64,000 nt of DNA from an uncultured Sutterellaceae bacterium (lineage in GTDB: Bacteria > Pseudomonadota > Gammaproteobacteria > Burkholderiales > Burkholderiaceae_F). The notes below the pieces were generated by a model, which was not told the DNA's origin, made no database searches, and saw nothing but the letters and a program-made list of their open reading frames with translations. Below, piece by piece: positions 54,335-64,000 of this stretch (its first letter is position 1; every line of letters begins with the position of its first letter). The position numbers and the translations under genes were made by a program. Location: NCBI GenBank assembly GCA_902797695.1, contig CADBTW010000065.1, positions 1 to 64,000 on the forward strand, given 5' to 3'.

Positions 54335-55426
54335 TCACTCCGCCGCAGGGTAGGAGCCGAGAAACTTGAAGATCGCGCTGTTCTCCTTCACGGCTGACAG
54401 CGCCTTCCTCACCGGTTCGTCCTCGATATGGCCTTCGACGTCGACGAAAAAATTGTATTCCCAGGCCCCGTTCCGGGCCGGGCGGCTCTCGAGATGCGTC
54501 ATCGACACGTGCTCCCGGGCGAGCAGCTCGAGCACTTCAAAAAGCGCGCCCGCCTTGTTCCGGACGGAAAACTCGAACGTCGTCTTGTCGCGGAGCGGGG
54601 GGGAGCTCCGATGAGTCGCCTCGTGCCCGAGCACGAGGAACCTGGTCCGGTTCCCCGCCCAGTCCTGGATGCCCTCGGCCGCGGCTTCAAGCCCGTAGAT
54701 GTCCGCCGCGCGGAGCGCTGCGATCGCGCCTGTCGCCGGGTCGAGCGACGCGAGCCTCGCGCCCTCGGCGTTGCTTGAAACGCTCGAGAGCTCGGCTCCG
54801 GGAAGATGCTCGGAGAGCCAGCCCCGGCACTGGGCAAGCGCCTGGGGGTGCGCCGCCACGCGGCGGATTCCCTCGAGTGTCCCATTCTTCGTGAGCAGGT
54901 TGTGGATCACGGGGACCGAGACCTCGCCCACGATCGTGAGGGGGGTGGAAAGAAGCTGGTCGAATGTGATCGACACGGTGCCCTGCGTGCTGTTCTCGAT
55001 CGGAACGACCGCGTAGTCCGCCCTGCGGTTCTCCGCCATCCTGAAGGCGTCAGGAATGTTGGTGCAGGGCTCCGTGCGCACGGCCGAGCCGAAGCGGCTG
55101 AGGACCGCCATCTCGCTGAAGGTGCCGCGCGGTCCGAGGTAGGCGACGCGGAGCTTCTCCTCAAGGGCCCGGCAGGAGGACAGGATTTCCCTGAAGATCG
55201 CGTGGACGGAGGCGGCGGGGAGCTCCTTCGAAGCGTCTGCCGCCCGCTTGAGCACGACGTTCTCCCGCTCCGGCCGGAAGACCGGCGCCCCGGAATGCTT
55301 CTTCAGTTCGCCGACCTGCCTCACGACCCGTGCCCGCTCGTCAATGAGCCGGACGATGTCTCCGTCGATCCGGTTGATCTCCTGCCGGAGGTCCTGCAGC
55401 CCGGGCTCGGACTTCTCGCTAGCCAT
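54335..55426 (-). CDS. pheA: Bifunctional chorismate mutase / prephenate dehydratase
   Basis: Converts chorismate to phenylpyruvate, 363 aa from the ATG at 55426 (GAGG four bases upstream). A TTG 12 bases earlier is in frame. Domains: AroQ chorismate mutase (about 8-95, LRQEINRIDGDIVRLIDERA), prephenate dehydratase (about 100-275, YLGPRGTFSEMA and IENSTQGTVS) and a C-terminal ACT domain (about 285-363, with THLESRPAR) for feedback by phenylalanine. It overlaps the 3' end of serC by eight bases. Confidence 0.96.
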   Translation of the reverse strand: MASEKSEPGLQDLRQEINRIDGDIVRLIDERARVVRQVGELKKHSGAPVFRPERENVVLKRAADASKELPAASVHAIFREILSSCRALEEKLRVAYLGPRGTFSEMAVLSRFGSAVRTEPCTNIPDAFRMAENRRADYAVVPIENSTQGTVSITFDQLLSTPLTIVGEVSVPVIHNLLTKNGTLEGIRRVAAHPQALAQCRGWLSEHLPGAELSSVSSNAEGARLASLDPATGAIAALRAADIYGLEAAAEGIQDWAGNRTRFLVLGHEATHRSSPPLRDKTTFEFSVRNKAGALFEVLELLAREHVSMTHLESRPARNGAWEYNFFVDVEGHIEDEPVRKALSAVKENSAIFKFLGSYPAAE

Positions 55427-56495
55427 GGCGCCTCGCAAAGTCGTTCATGAACCGGGCGAGTTCCCGCGCTCCCTCGACAGGCATCGCGTTGTAGACCGAG
55501 GCTCGCATGCCGCCGATGCTCCGGTGCCCCTTGATGTTGCGGAGCCCTTCCTTAGCCGCCTCCTCGATGAAGAGGCCGGAAAGGGCGTCCTCCTTAAGCC
55601 AGAACGTCACGTTCATCCTGCTGCGGCTTTCCTTCTCCACGCGCCCGAAATAGAACCCGTCGGAACCGTCGATCGCGTCATAAAGCAGCTTTGAACGGAC
55701 AGATGCACGCCGCTCGAGTTCCTTCACCCCGCCCTCCCGCTTGATCCAGTGGCAGACAAGGTTCGCGATGTAGATCGCGAACGTGGGCGGCGTGTTCAGC
55801 ATCGAGTTCTTGTCTGAATAGCTCTTCCAGTTGAGCATCACCGGGCAGCTGTCCGGGGCGTTCCCGATGAGGTCGTGGCGCACGGCGGCGATCGCGAGCC
55901 CGGCGATGCCGAAGTTCTTCTGCGCCCCGAACCAGACCGCGCCGAAGCGGCGGATGTCGAAGGGACGGGAAAGGATGTTGCTCGACATGTCGGCGACGAG
56001 CGGAATGCCGCCGGTTTCGGGAACGTAGCCGAACTCGACCCCGTGCACCGTCTCGTTGTCGCAGTAGTAGACGTAGGAGGACCGGGGATCGATCCGAAGC
56101 TCGTCCTGGGAAGGAGCCGCAACCCCGGGGTTCTCCGCCGCTACATGGACGGTGCAGAACCGCGCGGCCTCGGCCGCGGCTTTCCTGGACCAGGTGCCGT
56201 TCACGATGTAGCTCGCGACGTTCCCCTTTCCGAGGAGGTTCAGCGGCACCATGGAGAACTGCATGTGCCCTCCGCCCTGCATGAGGAGAAGGTCATACTC
56301 GGCGGGAATCCCGAGAAGCTCGCGCAGCAGCGCCTGGGTCTCGTTGTGGACCTCGGTGAACTCCCGGCTTCTGTGGCTCAGCTCCATCACGGAACAGCCT
56401 GTGCCCCTGAAGTCGAGAAGTTCGTCCCGCGCCTGTTCCAGAACCGGAAGCGGAAGCGTAGAGGGACCAGGAGCAAAGTTGTAGCAGCGGCTCAT
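55419..56495 (-). CDS. serC: Phosphoserine aminotransferase
   Basis: PLP enzyme of serine and pyridoxine synthesis, 358 aa. N-terminal YNFAPGPSTLPLPVLEQA, LLMQGGGHMQFSMVPLNLL, and the PLP Lys in FGAQKNFGIAGLA are diagnostic. It begins the aromatic amino acid operon behind the gyrA terminator and overlaps pheA. Confidence 0.97.
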   Translation of the reverse strand: MSRCYNFAPGPSTLPLPVLEQARDELLDFRGTGCSVMELSHRSREFTEVHNETQALLRELLGIPAEYDLLLMQGGGHMQFSMVPLNLLGKGNVASYIVNGTWSRKAAAEAARFCTVHVAAENPGVAAPSQDELRIDPRSSYVYYCDNETVHGVEFGYVPETGGIPLVADMSSNILSRPFDIRRFGAVWFGAQKNFGIAGLAIAAVRHDLIGNAPDSCPVMLNWKSYSDKNSMLNTPPTFAIYIANLVCHWIKREGGVKELERRASVRSKLLYDAIDGSDGFYFGRVEKESRSRMNVTFWLKEDALSGLFIEEAAKEGLRNIKGHRSIGGMRASVYNAMPVEGARELARFMNDFARRHG

Positions 56496-56515
56496 TGCGG
56501 TCGGGCTCCAAGAAA

Positions 56516-56567
56516 AAGTTGAAAAAAGGGAGGCGGCCTGTTTTCCTGCAGCTTCGGGCCGCCTCCC
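56516..56567 (-). terminator. Intrinsic terminator of gyrA
   Basis: GGGAGGCGGCC (56528-56538) pairs with GGCCGCCTCCC (56557-56567). On the minus strand TTTTTTCAACTTTTT follows. It separates gyrA from the serC operon. Confidence 0.75.
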
Positions 56568-56621
56568 TCCTATCTTATCCTCGAGGCGGGAGAGCCTGCC
56601 TCGGGAGAACTGCCCGTGCGA

Positions 56622-59600
56622 TTACGAGCCCGAGGGCTCCTCCGCGCCGGGAGCCGATTCCGGCGCGCCGGGGACAGCTTCGGCCTCGGCATCGCCTTCG
56701 CCCTGGTCCGTGACCGGCGTGAGGGAGACGAGGGCATTGTCGTCGGTATCCACGTCGATCAGCTTCACGCCCTGGGCTCCCCGCGAGCACTTGCGGATGT
56801 CCTTCACCGGCGTGCGGACGAGCTTTCCCTTCCTCGAGAGCAGGATCACGTCGTCTTCCTCGCCCACAAGGCACGCCCCGACCACGCGTCCGTTCCGTTC
56901 TGAAGTGCCGATCGCGATGATGCCCTGGGTGTTGCGGCCGTGGAGCGTGTACTCCGCAATTTCGGTCCGCTTCCCGTAGCCGTTCTCACAGGCCGTGAGG
57001 ACCATCTTCCCCTCGTCATCGTTCGCGACGAGGAGCGCGATCACCTTGTCGCCGGGCTTCAGCTTCATGCCGCCGACGCCCCGGGCTGCGCGGCCCATGG
57101 CCCTCACGTCGTTCTCGTCGAACCGGACCGCCTTCCCGGCATCCGAGAAAAGCATCACGCTGTGGTTGCCGTCCGTTAGGTCGACGCCGACCAGCACGTC
57201 TCCGCTGTCAAGCGAGAGGGCCGCGGTGCCTGCAGCCTGGATCTTCGAGAATTCCGTGAGCGGCACTTTCTTCACGACGCCGTTCTGGGTCGCGAAGAAG
57301 ACGTAGTGCGTGCGGGCGAAATCGCTGAGGAGCGACGTCCTGAAGGCCTCGCGGGCGAGGCTCCGGGAGGATTCCGGAAGGTCGCCGAGGGTTTCCGCGT
57401 CCCATTCCGGGCCGCGCTGGGCGGCGAGATCGGAAAGCGAGGCTTCGAAAAGCGCCTTCGCCTGGGTCCGAACCTCCTCCGGGAGATCCGCCATCTGGAT
57501 CTGGCTCCAGGTCTTCGTGCCCTTCTGCTCCGTGCCCGACTCTTCCCCTTCGCCCGAATCCCAGCGCGCGAGCTCCTTCAGCTTCGCCTGAACCCGGTTC
57601 GGGAGGGCGTTCGCGTAGACCGCTCCCCAGGCCTCCTGCGTCATCCCGGCAAGCTCCTCGATGTCCGCCTTGACGCTCGCGCGGACCTGCTCCCGGACTT
57701 CGAGCGGCACTTCCCCGAGCTTCACCTCGTTCCTCGCAAGGCGGAGGAGCTGAGCCCGGACAGGAGCGCGGGCGGTGGAAAAGAACACGCAGTGTGTGTC
57801 GTCCGGCGTCGGGATCGGAAGGATCTTCGTCACGCGCTCAAGCACTTTCTCCTTGCCGCCCTTGCCGTCGTCCTGCTCGTACTGCTGGAGCGAAACGAAG
57901 TTCTGGATCGGGCGGCCCTTGGCGCTCGCGGACCCGGACGGCACGCGGAAGGCGTGGTCGATCAGGTACAGGCGGCCGAGGTTCGTGAAGCAAAGGATGT
58001 GGTCATGGGTGCTCGCGACGATCAGCTGGGCGCCCGCGTCCTGGTCGCGAAGCTTCCCGGAATTGTTTCCCTTTCCGCCGCGGATCTGGGCTCGGTAGTC
58101 GGAGAGCAACTGGCTCTTCACGTACCCGTCGCGGCTCATCGTCACGACGAGGTCGCGCTTCGGGATGAGGTCGAGCTCGTCGAAGTCGGGATCTCCCGAC
58201 TGGTCGATCTGGGAGCGGCGGACGTCGCCGTACTTCTCGCGGATGTAGAGCAGGTCGTCCGAGATGATCTTCACGACGCGCTCGTCGTGCGCGAGGATGT
58301 CGAGGTAGTCGGTGATCTGGCGGCAGAGCTCGCGGTACGCGGCGACGATGCTTTCCTGCTGCGTCGCGGTAAGGGTCTGCAGCCGCATGTCGAGGATCCG
58401 CTCGGTCTGGGTCTTTGAAAGCCAGTAGAGGCCGTCCGCGCGGAAGCCGCTGTCAGGATCGGCGTCCTGCGGGCGGTAGTCCGTGTAGTTCCCCGAAACC
58501 GAGGCGATCATTTCCTTCACGACCTTCGCTTCCCAGCCGCGGCCCATCAGGCGGGACGAGGCCTCGGCACGGTCCGAGGAGTCCTTGATGATCTCGATGA
58601 AGTCGTCGATGTTCGCGAGAGCGATCGCGAGGCCTTCCTGCAGGTGGCCGTCGGCACGGGCCTTGCGGAGGAGGAAGCGGGTGCGGCGGGTCACCACCTC
58701 GCGCCGCAGCCCGATGAAAGCGTCGACCAGCTGCTTCAGGTTGAGGAGCTGGGGCCGCCCGTCAAGCAGCGCGACCATGTTGATGCCAAACGTCGTCTGG
58801 AGCTCGGTCAGCTTGAAGAGATTGTTCCGGACGGCTTCCGGGTGGGCGTCGCGCCGCAGCTCGATCACGATCCGGATGTCCTTGGAGGACTCGTCACGGA
58901 GGTCCGTGATGCCTTCGATCTTCTTCTCGTTCCGGAGGCCGGCGATCTTCTTGATGAGTTCGGCCTTGTTCACCATGTAGGGGATCTCGTCCACAATGAG
59001 CGAGGTGCGCCCCTTGTCGTCCGTCTCCTCGTGCATCTTCGCGCGAATCAGCATGGAGCCGCGACCCGTGCGGTAGGCCTCGCGGACCCCTTTCAGGCCG
59101 AAGATGATGCCTCCGGTCGGGAAGTCAGGCGCCGGGAGGATGCGGATCAGGTCCTCGACAGAGGCGTCCGGATGATGGAGCTCGTAGAGGCAGGCGTCGA
59201 TCGTTTCGTTCAGATTGTGCGTCGGGATGTTCGTCGCCATGCCGACCGCGATGCCTTGGCTGCCGTTCACGAGCAGCTGCGGGAAGCGGGCCGGAAGGAC
59301 GCTCGGCTCGAGCTCCGTGCCGTCGAAGTTCGGCGTCATGTCGACCGTGTCGCGATCGATGTCGGTGAGCATTTCCTCGGCGATCCGGGAGAGCCTCACC
59401 TCGGTGTAGCGCATGGCGGCCGCCGGGTCGCGGTCGATCGTGCCGAAGTTCCCGTGGCCGTCGACCAGCGGATAGCGGAGCGAGAAGGGCTGCGCCATGC
59501 GGACGATCGTATCGTAGACCGCCGTGTCGCCGTGCGGATGGTACTTGCCGATCACGTCCCCGACCACGCGGGCCGATTTCTTGTAGGGAACGTCGTGGCG

Positions 59601-59822
59601 GTTTCCGAGGCGCCACATCGCGTAGAGCACGCGGCGGTGCACGGGCTTGAAGCCGTCGCGGGCGTCAGGGAGGGCGCGCCCGATCAGCACGCTCATCGAG
59701 TAGTTCAGGTACGCCTCCTCCATTTCGTCGGAGATGTTGACCTGATGGATGTCTTCGTCAAGCTTCGAGACAAGGCCGTCCGGGGCTGCTGCGCCCGAGC
59801 CTTCTTTGGTTTCTTCTGCCAT
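56622..59822 (-). CDS. gyrA: DNA gyrase subunit A with a large insertion in the C-terminal domain
   Basis: Breakage-reunion subunit of DNA gyrase, 1066 aa against 875 in E. coli. The N-terminal domain is canonical: [20 protein letters not shown] (Thr100 and Asp104 correspond to E. coli Ser83 and Asp87) and catalytic Tyr139 in AAAMRYTE. The GyrA-box is present as QIRGGKG. Within the DNA-wrapping beta-pinwheel, about 157 extra residues (about 681-837) split the blade between [15 protein letters not shown] and [15 protein letters not shown]. The insertion is predicted helical with repeated units (see findings). The last 25 residues are acidic and Pro-rich. An AT-rich promoter region lies at 59914-59941. 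Confidence 0.96.
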   Translation of the reverse strand: MAEETKEGSGAAAPDGLVSKLDEDIHQVNISDEMEEAYLNYSMSVLIGRALPDARDGFKPVHRRVLYAMWRLGNRHDVPYKKSARVVGDVIGKYHPHGDTAVYDTIVRMAQPFSLRYPLVDGHGNFGTIDRDPAAAMRYTEVRLSRIAEEMLTDIDRDTVDMTPNFDGTELEPSVLPARFPQLLVNGSQGIAVGMATNIPTHNLNETIDACLYELHHPDASVEDLIRILPAPDFPTGGIIFGLKGVREAYRTGRGSMLIRAKMHEETDDKGRTSLIVDEIPYMVNKAELIKKIAGLRNEKKIEGITDLRDESSKDIRIVIELRRDAHPEAVRNNLFKLTELQTTFGINMVALLDGRPQLLNLKQLVDAFIGLRREVVTRRTRFLLRKARADGHLQEGLAIALANIDDFIEIIKDSSDRAEASSRLMGRGWEAKVVKEMIASVSGNYTDYRPQDADPDSGFRADGLYWLSKTQTERILDMRLQTLTATQQESIVAAYRELCRQITDYLDILAHDERVVKIISDDLLYIREKYGDVRRSQIDQSGDPDFDELDLIPKRDLVVTMSRDGYVKSQLLSDYRAQIRGGKGNNSGKLRDQDAGAQLIVASTHDHILCFTNLGRLYLIDHAFRVPSGSASAKGRPIQNFVSLQQYEQDDGKGGKEKVLERVTKILPIPTPDDTHCVFFSTARAPVRAQLLRLARNEVKLGEVPLEVREQVRASVKADIEELAGMTQEAWGAVYANALPNRVQAKLKELARWDSGEGEESGTEQKGTKTWSQIQMADLPEEVRTQAKALFEASLSDLAAQRGPEWDAETLGDLPESSRSLAREAFRTSLLSDFARTHYVFFATQNGVVKKVPLTEFSKIQAAGTAALSLDSGDVLVGVDLTDGNHSVMLFSDAGKAVRFDENDVRAMGRAARGVGGMKLKPGDKVIALLVANDDEGKMVLTACENGYGKRTEIAEYTLHGRNTQGIIAIGTSERNGRVVGACLVGEEDDVILLSRKGKLVRTPVKDIRKCSRGAQGVKLIDVDTDDNALVSLTPVTDQGEGDAEAEAVPGAPESAPGAEEPSGS

Positions 59823-60151
59823 TCGCTGCCTGGGAAATCGGGAACCGGGAAAGCCTGCCTGGGAGAGGGGAAATGCCTTCCGAAGGCTTCCGGAACACTT
59901 GTTACAAGGAAGCTTTTATTTTAACAGATAAGGGGATTCAACACCCTCCCGCGATTCACGGGAAAAGGCCTGCGGGAAGGGCTTCAGGGGCCTTCCAAGG
60001 ACATGGGCGAAAAACGAATGTGTCCCCATTTTTGATGTCTGCCTGAATCGGCAGTGGCATGGAAAGGTTTTTTCGGCCGTGGCGAAGGGATAAAAAAACC
60101 CGGGGCGAACCGCTCCGGGATCCCTCCAAGGAAGCAGGCGCTTCCCGCCTG
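59823..60151 (-). promoter_or_regulatory. 329-base gap between tusA-like gene and gyrA
   Basis: No gene is seen. Contents: gyrA promoter region on the minus strand (TTGAAT at 59936-59941 with ATAAAA or TAAAAT at 59914-59923), a small GCCTTC/GAAGGC hairpin in the gyrA leader, and the alaS-tusA terminator at 60092-60119. The central part (59945-60060) shows nothing recognisable. Confidence 0.35.
60092..60119 (-). terminator. Terminator of the alaS operon
   Basis: On the minus strand CCCGGAGCG, loop GTT, CGCCCCGGG and seven T residues. A second hairpin AGCAGGCG/CGCCTGCT (60133-60153) overlaps the stop codon of the TusA-like gene. Confidence 0.82.
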
Positions 60152-60406
60152 CTACCCCCTTTTCTTCAGGAAATGCACGTAGCGCACCGAGTCTCCGGAA
60201 CGCTCCTCGCACTGCCCGAGGAGCGCGTTCCCGGTCTGCTTCGAGAAGGCCGCGAGGTCCTTCACGGAAACAGGATCCAGGCAGGAAACGCGGAGCACCG
60301 CGCCCGGCTCCATCCGCCGGAGCGCATGGGCGCTCTTCAGGACGGGCTCGGGGCAGTTCCCGTCGACCTCGATCGAGAGGTCGAACGCGATGGCGTTATT
60401 CGGCAT
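60152..60406 (-). CDS. TusA/SirA-family sulfur carrier-like protein
   Basis: Small cytosolic protein of 84 aa with the family signature CPEP (C-P-x-P) in [18 protein letters not shown], whose Cys carries persulfide sulfur in TusA. The betaproteobacterial alaS is often followed by such a gene. Its ATG lies inside the 3' end of alaS (11-base overlap), so translation is coupled. Whether it acts in tRNA thiolation or another sulfur relay is unknown. Confidence 0.85.
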   Translation of the reverse strand: MPNNAIAFDLSIEVDGNCPEPVLKSAHALRRMEPGAVLRVSCLDPVSVKDLAAFSKQTGNALLGQCEERSGDSVRYVHFLKKRG

Positions 60407-63038
60407 GTTCCCTCACCCAGCCCTCGACGGATTCGAGAGCCTTCGGGAGAGCGGCGGCGTCCGAGCCGCCCGCCATGGCGAAGTCCGGCTTCCCGCCGCC
60501 CTTCCCGCCGACCTGCGCCGCGACGAACTTAACGAGTTCGCCCGCCTTCAGGCCACGCTTCACGAGGTCGGGGGTAAGCCCTGCGCAGATCTGCAGCTTC
60601 TCGCCGCCGGTCGCGGCAAGCACCACCACGGCGCTCTGGAGCTTGTCACGGACCTTGTCGGCCGTGTCGCGCAGCGCCTTCGCGTCCGCTCCCTTCATGG
60701 CGACGGCAAGGACCTTGATCCCGGCGACATCCTTCGCCTTCTCGGAGAGCCCCGCACCGGCCTGGGTGGCGAGCTTCTCCTGAAGCGATTCCACTTCCTT
60801 CTGCAGCTCGCGGATCTGGTCCTGGGTCGAAGCCACCTTCTCGACGAGCTCGGACTCCTTCACGCCGCGGAAGTCGGCAAGAAGCCCGGAAACGAGCGCG
60901 GCCTTTTCCTGGGTGAACCTGAGGGCGTTCATGCCGGTCACGGCCTCGATGCGGCGGACACCGGCAGAAATGCCGGCTTCGGACACGATCTTGAAGCTGC
61001 CGATGTCGCCCGTGCGGGCAACGTGCGTGCCGCCGCAGAGCTCCTTCGAGCTGCCGGCGGTCACGACGCGGACCTCGGTGCCGTACTTTTCGCCGAACTC
61101 CATTTCGGCTCCGGTTTTCTTCGCTTCCTCGATCGGCATCACCTCGGTCTGCACCAGGACGTTCGCGAGGATTTCCTCGTTCACGAGCCGCTCGACCTCG
61201 GCGATCTGCTCCTTCGTGAGCGGATGGTCGCTCGTGAAGTCGAAGCGGGTCACTTCCGGGGTCTGCAGGCTGCCCTTCTGGGCAACGGCTTTCCCGAGGA
61301 CGTCGCGAAGGGCCTTGTGCATCATGTGGGTCGCGGTGTGGTTGCGGGCGATCGCGGCGCGGCGGCCGGCGTCGACCGCCACGGTGAACACGTCGCCGAG
61401 CTTCACCGTGCCCTCATGGATGTGGACGGAGTGGCCGAAGACGGACTTCTTGATCGTGATCGTGTCGAGGATGTTCGCGAGGGTCGTCGCGTTCTCGGCG
61501 ACGCCCTGGTCGCCGACCTGGCCGCCCATTTCAGCGTAGCAGGGGGTCTTGTCGAAGACGATGACGGCATCGTCGCCCGCCTCGGCTTCCTTCACGTCGG
61601 TCCCGTTCTTATAGAGGCCGATCACCTTGCAGCCTTCGGTCTTCAGCTCGCCGTAGCCGCGGAACTCGTTCGCCGGACCGTTGTAGACGAGGCCCGCGGC
61701 GATCTTGAACTTAGCGGAAGCGCGGGCCTTCGCCCTCTGCTCCTCCATCTCACGGTCGAACGCCTCGGTGTCGACCTTGATCCCCTTCTCGCGGCAGACG
61801 TCAGCCGTGAGGTCGGCAGGGAAGCCGAACGTGTCGTGGAGCTTGAAGACCACGCTGCCGTCGAGCACGCCGTTCGTCGTCTTCGCGATGGCGTCCTCAA
61901 GGATCTCCATGCCCTTCGAAAGCGTGAGGAAGAAGCGTTCCTCCTCGGCCTTGATCACGGCGGCGATGTTCGGGTGGTGCAGCTCGGGATAGACGTCGCC
62001 CATTTCGGCCGCGAGCGGCGCGACGAGCGTGTAGAAGAACGGCTCGCGGGCGCCGAGCTTGTAGCCGTGGCGGATCGCCCGGCGGCAGATGCGGCGGAGC
62101 ACGTAGGCGCGGCCCTCGTTTCCGGGGACGACGCCGTCGGCGATCGCGAACGAGCAGGCGCGGATGTGGTCGGCGATCACCTTGAGGGACGGGGTTCCGG
62201 GAACGACGTCCTTCGCGCCGGCCTTCTCGACCGCTTCCTTCGCCGCCTTCATGAGGTTCTTGAAGAGGTCGATGTCGTAGTTCGTCGGGACGTCCTGAAT
62301 CACGGACGCGATGCGCTCAAGCCCCATGCCCGTATCGATGTTCGGGTGGGGGAGGCGGTTCATCTTGCCGGAAGCGTCGCGGTTGAACTGCGTGAAAACG
62401 AGGTTCCACACCTCGAGGTACCGGTCGCCGTCCTCGTCCTTGCTTCCCGGAGGGCCGCCCTGGACGGACGGGCCGCGGTCGAAGAAGATCTCGGAGCACG
62501 GGCCGCAGGGGCCGGTGTCGCCCATCATCCAGAAGTTGTCGGACATGTACTTCCCGCCCTTGTTGTCGCCAATGCGGACAATGCGCTCAGCGGGAACGCC
62601 GATCTTCTTGTTCCAGATGTCGTAGGCTTCGTCGTCGTCGATGTAGACCGTCACCCAAAGGCGCTCGGCAGGCAGCTCGAGCACCTTGGTGAGGAATTCC
62701 CAGGCCCACGGAATCGCCTCTTCCTTGAAGTAGTCGCCGAAGCTGAAGTTCCCCAGCATCTCGAAGAACGTGTGGTGGCGGGCGGTGTAGCCGACGTTGT
62801 CGAGGTCGTTGTGCTTGCCGCCTGCGCGGATGCACTTCTGGCTCGTCGTCGCGCGGGTGTAGGCGCGCTTCTCGATTCCGAGGTAGCAGTTCTTGAACTG
62901 GTTCATGCCCGCGTTCGTGAAGAGGAGCGTGGGATCGTCTTCCGGAACAACAGGGCTCGAAGCCACAATCGTGCAGCCCTTGCTGCGGAAGAACTGGAGA
63001 TAGGTATTCCTGATCTCCGAAGCTGTCATGTATCTCAT
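60396..63038 (-). CDS. alaS: Alanyl-tRNA synthetase
   Basis: Charges tRNA-Ala, 880 aa. The class II catalytic core begins at [14 protein letters not shown]. The editing domain has [11 protein letters not shown] and the zinc/active-site segment [13 protein letters not shown]. The C-Ala domain with a coiled coil (about 700-760) ends in [15 protein letters not shown] at 63038 has GGGAA seven bases upstream; a second in-frame ATG lies three codons on. The 222-base gap upstream holds only GC-rich hairpins and a short AT-rich stretch. Confidence 0.97.
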   Translation of the reverse strand: MRYMTASEIRNTYLQFFRSKGCTIVASSPVVPEDDPTLLFTNAGMNQFKNCYLGIEKRAYTRATTSQKCIRAGGKHNDLDNVGYTARHHTFFEMLGNFSFGDYFKEEAIPWAWEFLTKVLELPAERLWVTVYIDDDEAYDIWNKKIGVPAERIVRIGDNKGGKYMSDNFWMMGDTGPCGPCSEIFFDRGPSVQGGPPGSKDEDGDRYLEVWNLVFTQFNRDASGKMNRLPHPNIDTGMGLERIASVIQDVPTNYDIDLFKNLMKAAKEAVEKAGAKDVVPGTPSLKVIADHIRACSFAIADGVVPGNEGRAYVLRRICRRAIRHGYKLGAREPFFYTLVAPLAAEMGDVYPELHHPNIAAVIKAEEERFFLTLSKGMEILEDAIAKTTNGVLDGSVVFKLHDTFGFPADLTADVCREKGIKVDTEAFDREMEEQRAKARASAKFKIAAGLVYNGPANEFRGYGELKTEGCKVIGLYKNGTDVKEAEAGDDAVIVFDKTPCYAEMGGQVGDQGVAENATTLANILDTITIKKSVFGHSVHIHEGTVKLGDVFTVAVDAGRRAAIARNHTATHMMHKALRDVLGKAVAQKGSLQTPEVTRFDFTSDHPLTKEQIAEVERLVNEEILANVLVQTEVMPIEEAKKTGAEMEFGEKYGTEVRVVTAGSSKELCGGTHVARTGDIGSFKIVSEAGISAGVRRIEAVTGMNALRFTQEKAALVSGLLADFRGVKESELVEKVASTQDQIRELQKEVESLQEKLATQAGAGLSEKAKDVAGIKVLAVAMKGADAKALRDTADKVRDKLQSAVVVLAATGGEKLQICAGLTPDLVKRGLKAGELVKFVAAQVGGKGGGKPDFAMAGGSDAAALPKALESVEGWVREHAE

Positions 63039-63147
63039 TGAAAATTCCCGAACAGTGGGCGGAGAAAGTTCTTTCCGCTCAATCCTGAATATTCAGAAGC
63101 ATTAGCAAATTGGGTCATTCTACCCCATGGAAAACACCGGGCAAACA

Positions 63148-63252
63148 GCCCGGGATCCCGGGCGGCCGGCCCGGGCGGGAAGAACCGACTCAGTCTCTCC
63201 GAGGGAGAGAGCGTGCGGCCCCGTCCGGAAAACGACGGGGGAAACGGCCGCA
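63148..63252 (-). terminator. GC-rich hairpins behind hemN
   Basis: Three inverted repeats follow the hemN stop: TGCGG with CCCCGTC and their complements (63214-63252), TCTCTCC/GGAGAGA (63194-63210) and a perfect 16-base palindrome GCCCGGGATCCCGGGC (63148-63163). None has a clear U-tract, so termination efficiency is uncertain. Confidence 0.4.
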
Positions 63253-63262
63253 GGGAAGCGCG

Positions 63263-64000
63263 TCAGGCGATCGTCGAATAGCCGCCCGCGCGGTCCGACT
63301 CGCGAAGGTACCGGTCGAACTGCATCGCCACCGCCCGGACGAAGATCTTTCCCTTCGGGCTCACCACGATGCGATCCGGGTGAAGCTCGACCAGCTCGTG
63401 CTTCTCATAGTGCGCGAGGTGCTTCAGCTCCCAGGCGAAGGTCTCATCGAAGCTCACTCCAAAGCGCTCCTCAACCTCCTGCTTCCTCACCTCGAACTGG
63501 CACATGATCTTCATGATCACCCAGTGCCGAAGCTCGTCCTCATCGGAAAGGCGGAACCCGCGGACAGTCGCGAGGTGGCCCGCCCGGATCGCCTCGTAGT
63601 AGGGGTCGATCTCGCGCGGGTTGCAGGCGTAGATGCGGCCGACCTTGGAAATGGAGGAGGCACCGAGCGCCACCATGTCGCAGTCCGCGCGGGTCGAGTA
63701 GCCCTGGAAGTTCCGCTGGAGGGTGCCGTTCTTCTGCGCGATGGAGAGCGGGTCCGTTTCCTTCGCGAAGTGGTCCATGCCGATGTAGCGGTAGCCGTTC
63801 GCGGTCAGGTTCCGGATCGCGTCGAACATGATCCCGACCTTCGTGAGGGACGAGGGAAGGTCTGCGTCGCGGATCATCCTCTGGGGCTTGAAGAAGTTCG
63901 GCAGGTGCGCGTAGTGATAGAGCGCGATGCGGTCTGGTGAAAGCTCGATCACCTGTTCGATCGTCTTCGCGAAGCTCTCGCGCGTCTGGAGGGGAAGCCC
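63263..64000 (-). CDS. hemN: Oxygen-independent coproporphyrinogen III oxidase, 3' part
   Basis: The C-terminal 245 residues or so of HemN; the gene begins beyond the right edge and the frame is open to base 64000. GLPLQTRESF at the edge, then LSPDRIALYHYAHLPNFF, GYRYIGMDHFAKETDPL, and RNFQGYSTRADCD match HemN, as does the helical C-terminal domain. HemN decarboxylates coproporphyrinogen III without oxygen in haem synthesis, using a radical SAM cluster whose cysteines are outside the window. It is distinct from HemW at 19870-21063. Confidence 0.93.
   Translation of the reverse strand, partial: GLPLQTRESFAKTIEQVIELSPDRIALYHYAHLPNFFKPQRMIRDADLPSSLTKVGIMFDAIRNLTANGYRYIGMDHFAKETDPLSIAQKNGTLQRNFQGYSTRADCDMVALGASSISKVGRIYACNPREIDPYYEAIRAGHLATVRGFRLSDEDELRHWVIMKIMCQFEVRKQEVEERFGVSFDETFAWELKHLAHYEKHELVELHPDRIVVSPKGKIFVRAVAMQFDRYLRESDRAGGYSTIA

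Noticed and set aside
57000..59822. Thr at the quinolone-resistance position of GyrA as an acquired resistance mutation
   Set aside because: Thr100 (E. coli Ser83) is the natural residue in several proteobacteria, so it cannot be called a resistance mutation from this sequence alone.
60390..63041. A very long open frame on the plus strand opposite alaS
   Set aside because: High GC makes antisense frames stay open; the predicted protein is Arg/Glu/Leu/Val-rich with no family pattern and is the mirror of a perfect alaS. The same applies to long frames opposite hrpA (3735-5612), spoT (24298-25743), rpsA (48474-50606) and ftsH (30993-32471).

Overview
The window is 64 kb of GC-rich chromosomal DNA, densely packed with housekeeping genes. 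Gene content and order point to a betaproteobacterium, most likely in the order Burkholderiales. The main markers are the blocks gyrA-serC-pheA-hisC-tyrA-aroA-cmk-rpsA, greA-yhbY-rlmE-ftsH-folP-glmM, dnaX-ebfC-recR and glnA-glnL-glnG, plus a C-minus (type B) ribosomal protein L31. The family within the order cannot be fixed from sequence alone. There is no rRNA operon, prophage, CRISPR array or complete insertion sequence. The only mobile element is the 5' end of a class C-like group II intron at the left edge, inserted directly behind the terminator hairpin of pbpG.

Layout. 1-7.2 kb: intron edge, pbpG, an unusually long hrpA, yggX, rpiA. 7.2-10.5 kb: a membrane sensor kinase with two PAS domains and a FixJ/DctR-type response regulator. 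10.6-15.5 kb: folD, prlC, xthA and a paralogue of the RlmN/Cfr methyltransferases. 15.5-19.7 kb: the nitrogen regulon core glnA-glnL-glnG with a sigma-54 promoter and NtrC-like sites. 19.9-24.5 kb: hemW, rdgB and rph on the minus strand, then yicC, gmk, rpoZ on the plus strand. 24.6-28 kb: spoT, greB and a tRNA operon (Pro, Arg, His). 28-34.2 kb: the greA-to-glmM operon. 34.5-38 kb: gmhA and an SsuABC/NMT1-type ABC importer whose 5' leader holds an operator-like palindrome, a small ORF and an intrinsic terminator. 38.4-41.4 kb: recR, ebfC, dnaX and the 4.5S RNA gene. 41.6-45.6 kb: trxA, rho, rpmE2 and a GT-C membrane glycosyltransferase-like protein. 45.9-50.1 kb: htpX, lapB, rpsA. 50.2-59.8 kb: cmk back to gyrA. 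60.1-64 kb: a TusA-like gene overlapping alaS, and the 3' part of hemN running off the right edge.

Together the genes cover transcription elongation and termination (greA, greB, rho, rpoZ), stringent response (spoT), aromatic amino acid and serine synthesis, envelope homeostasis (gmhA, glmM, ftsH, lapB, htpX, pbpG), nitrogen control and DNA topology.

The observations most worth a second look are: a roughly 157-residue insertion with internal helical repeats in the DNA-wrapping domain of GyrA; the attenuator-like leader ahead of the ABC importer; the group II intron sitting on the pbpG terminator; a repeat and inverted-repeat array in the glnA control region; a greA leader with promoter plus terminator; and the absence of ihfB and lapA between rpsA and lapB. 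I did not identify a wholly novel multi-gene system.
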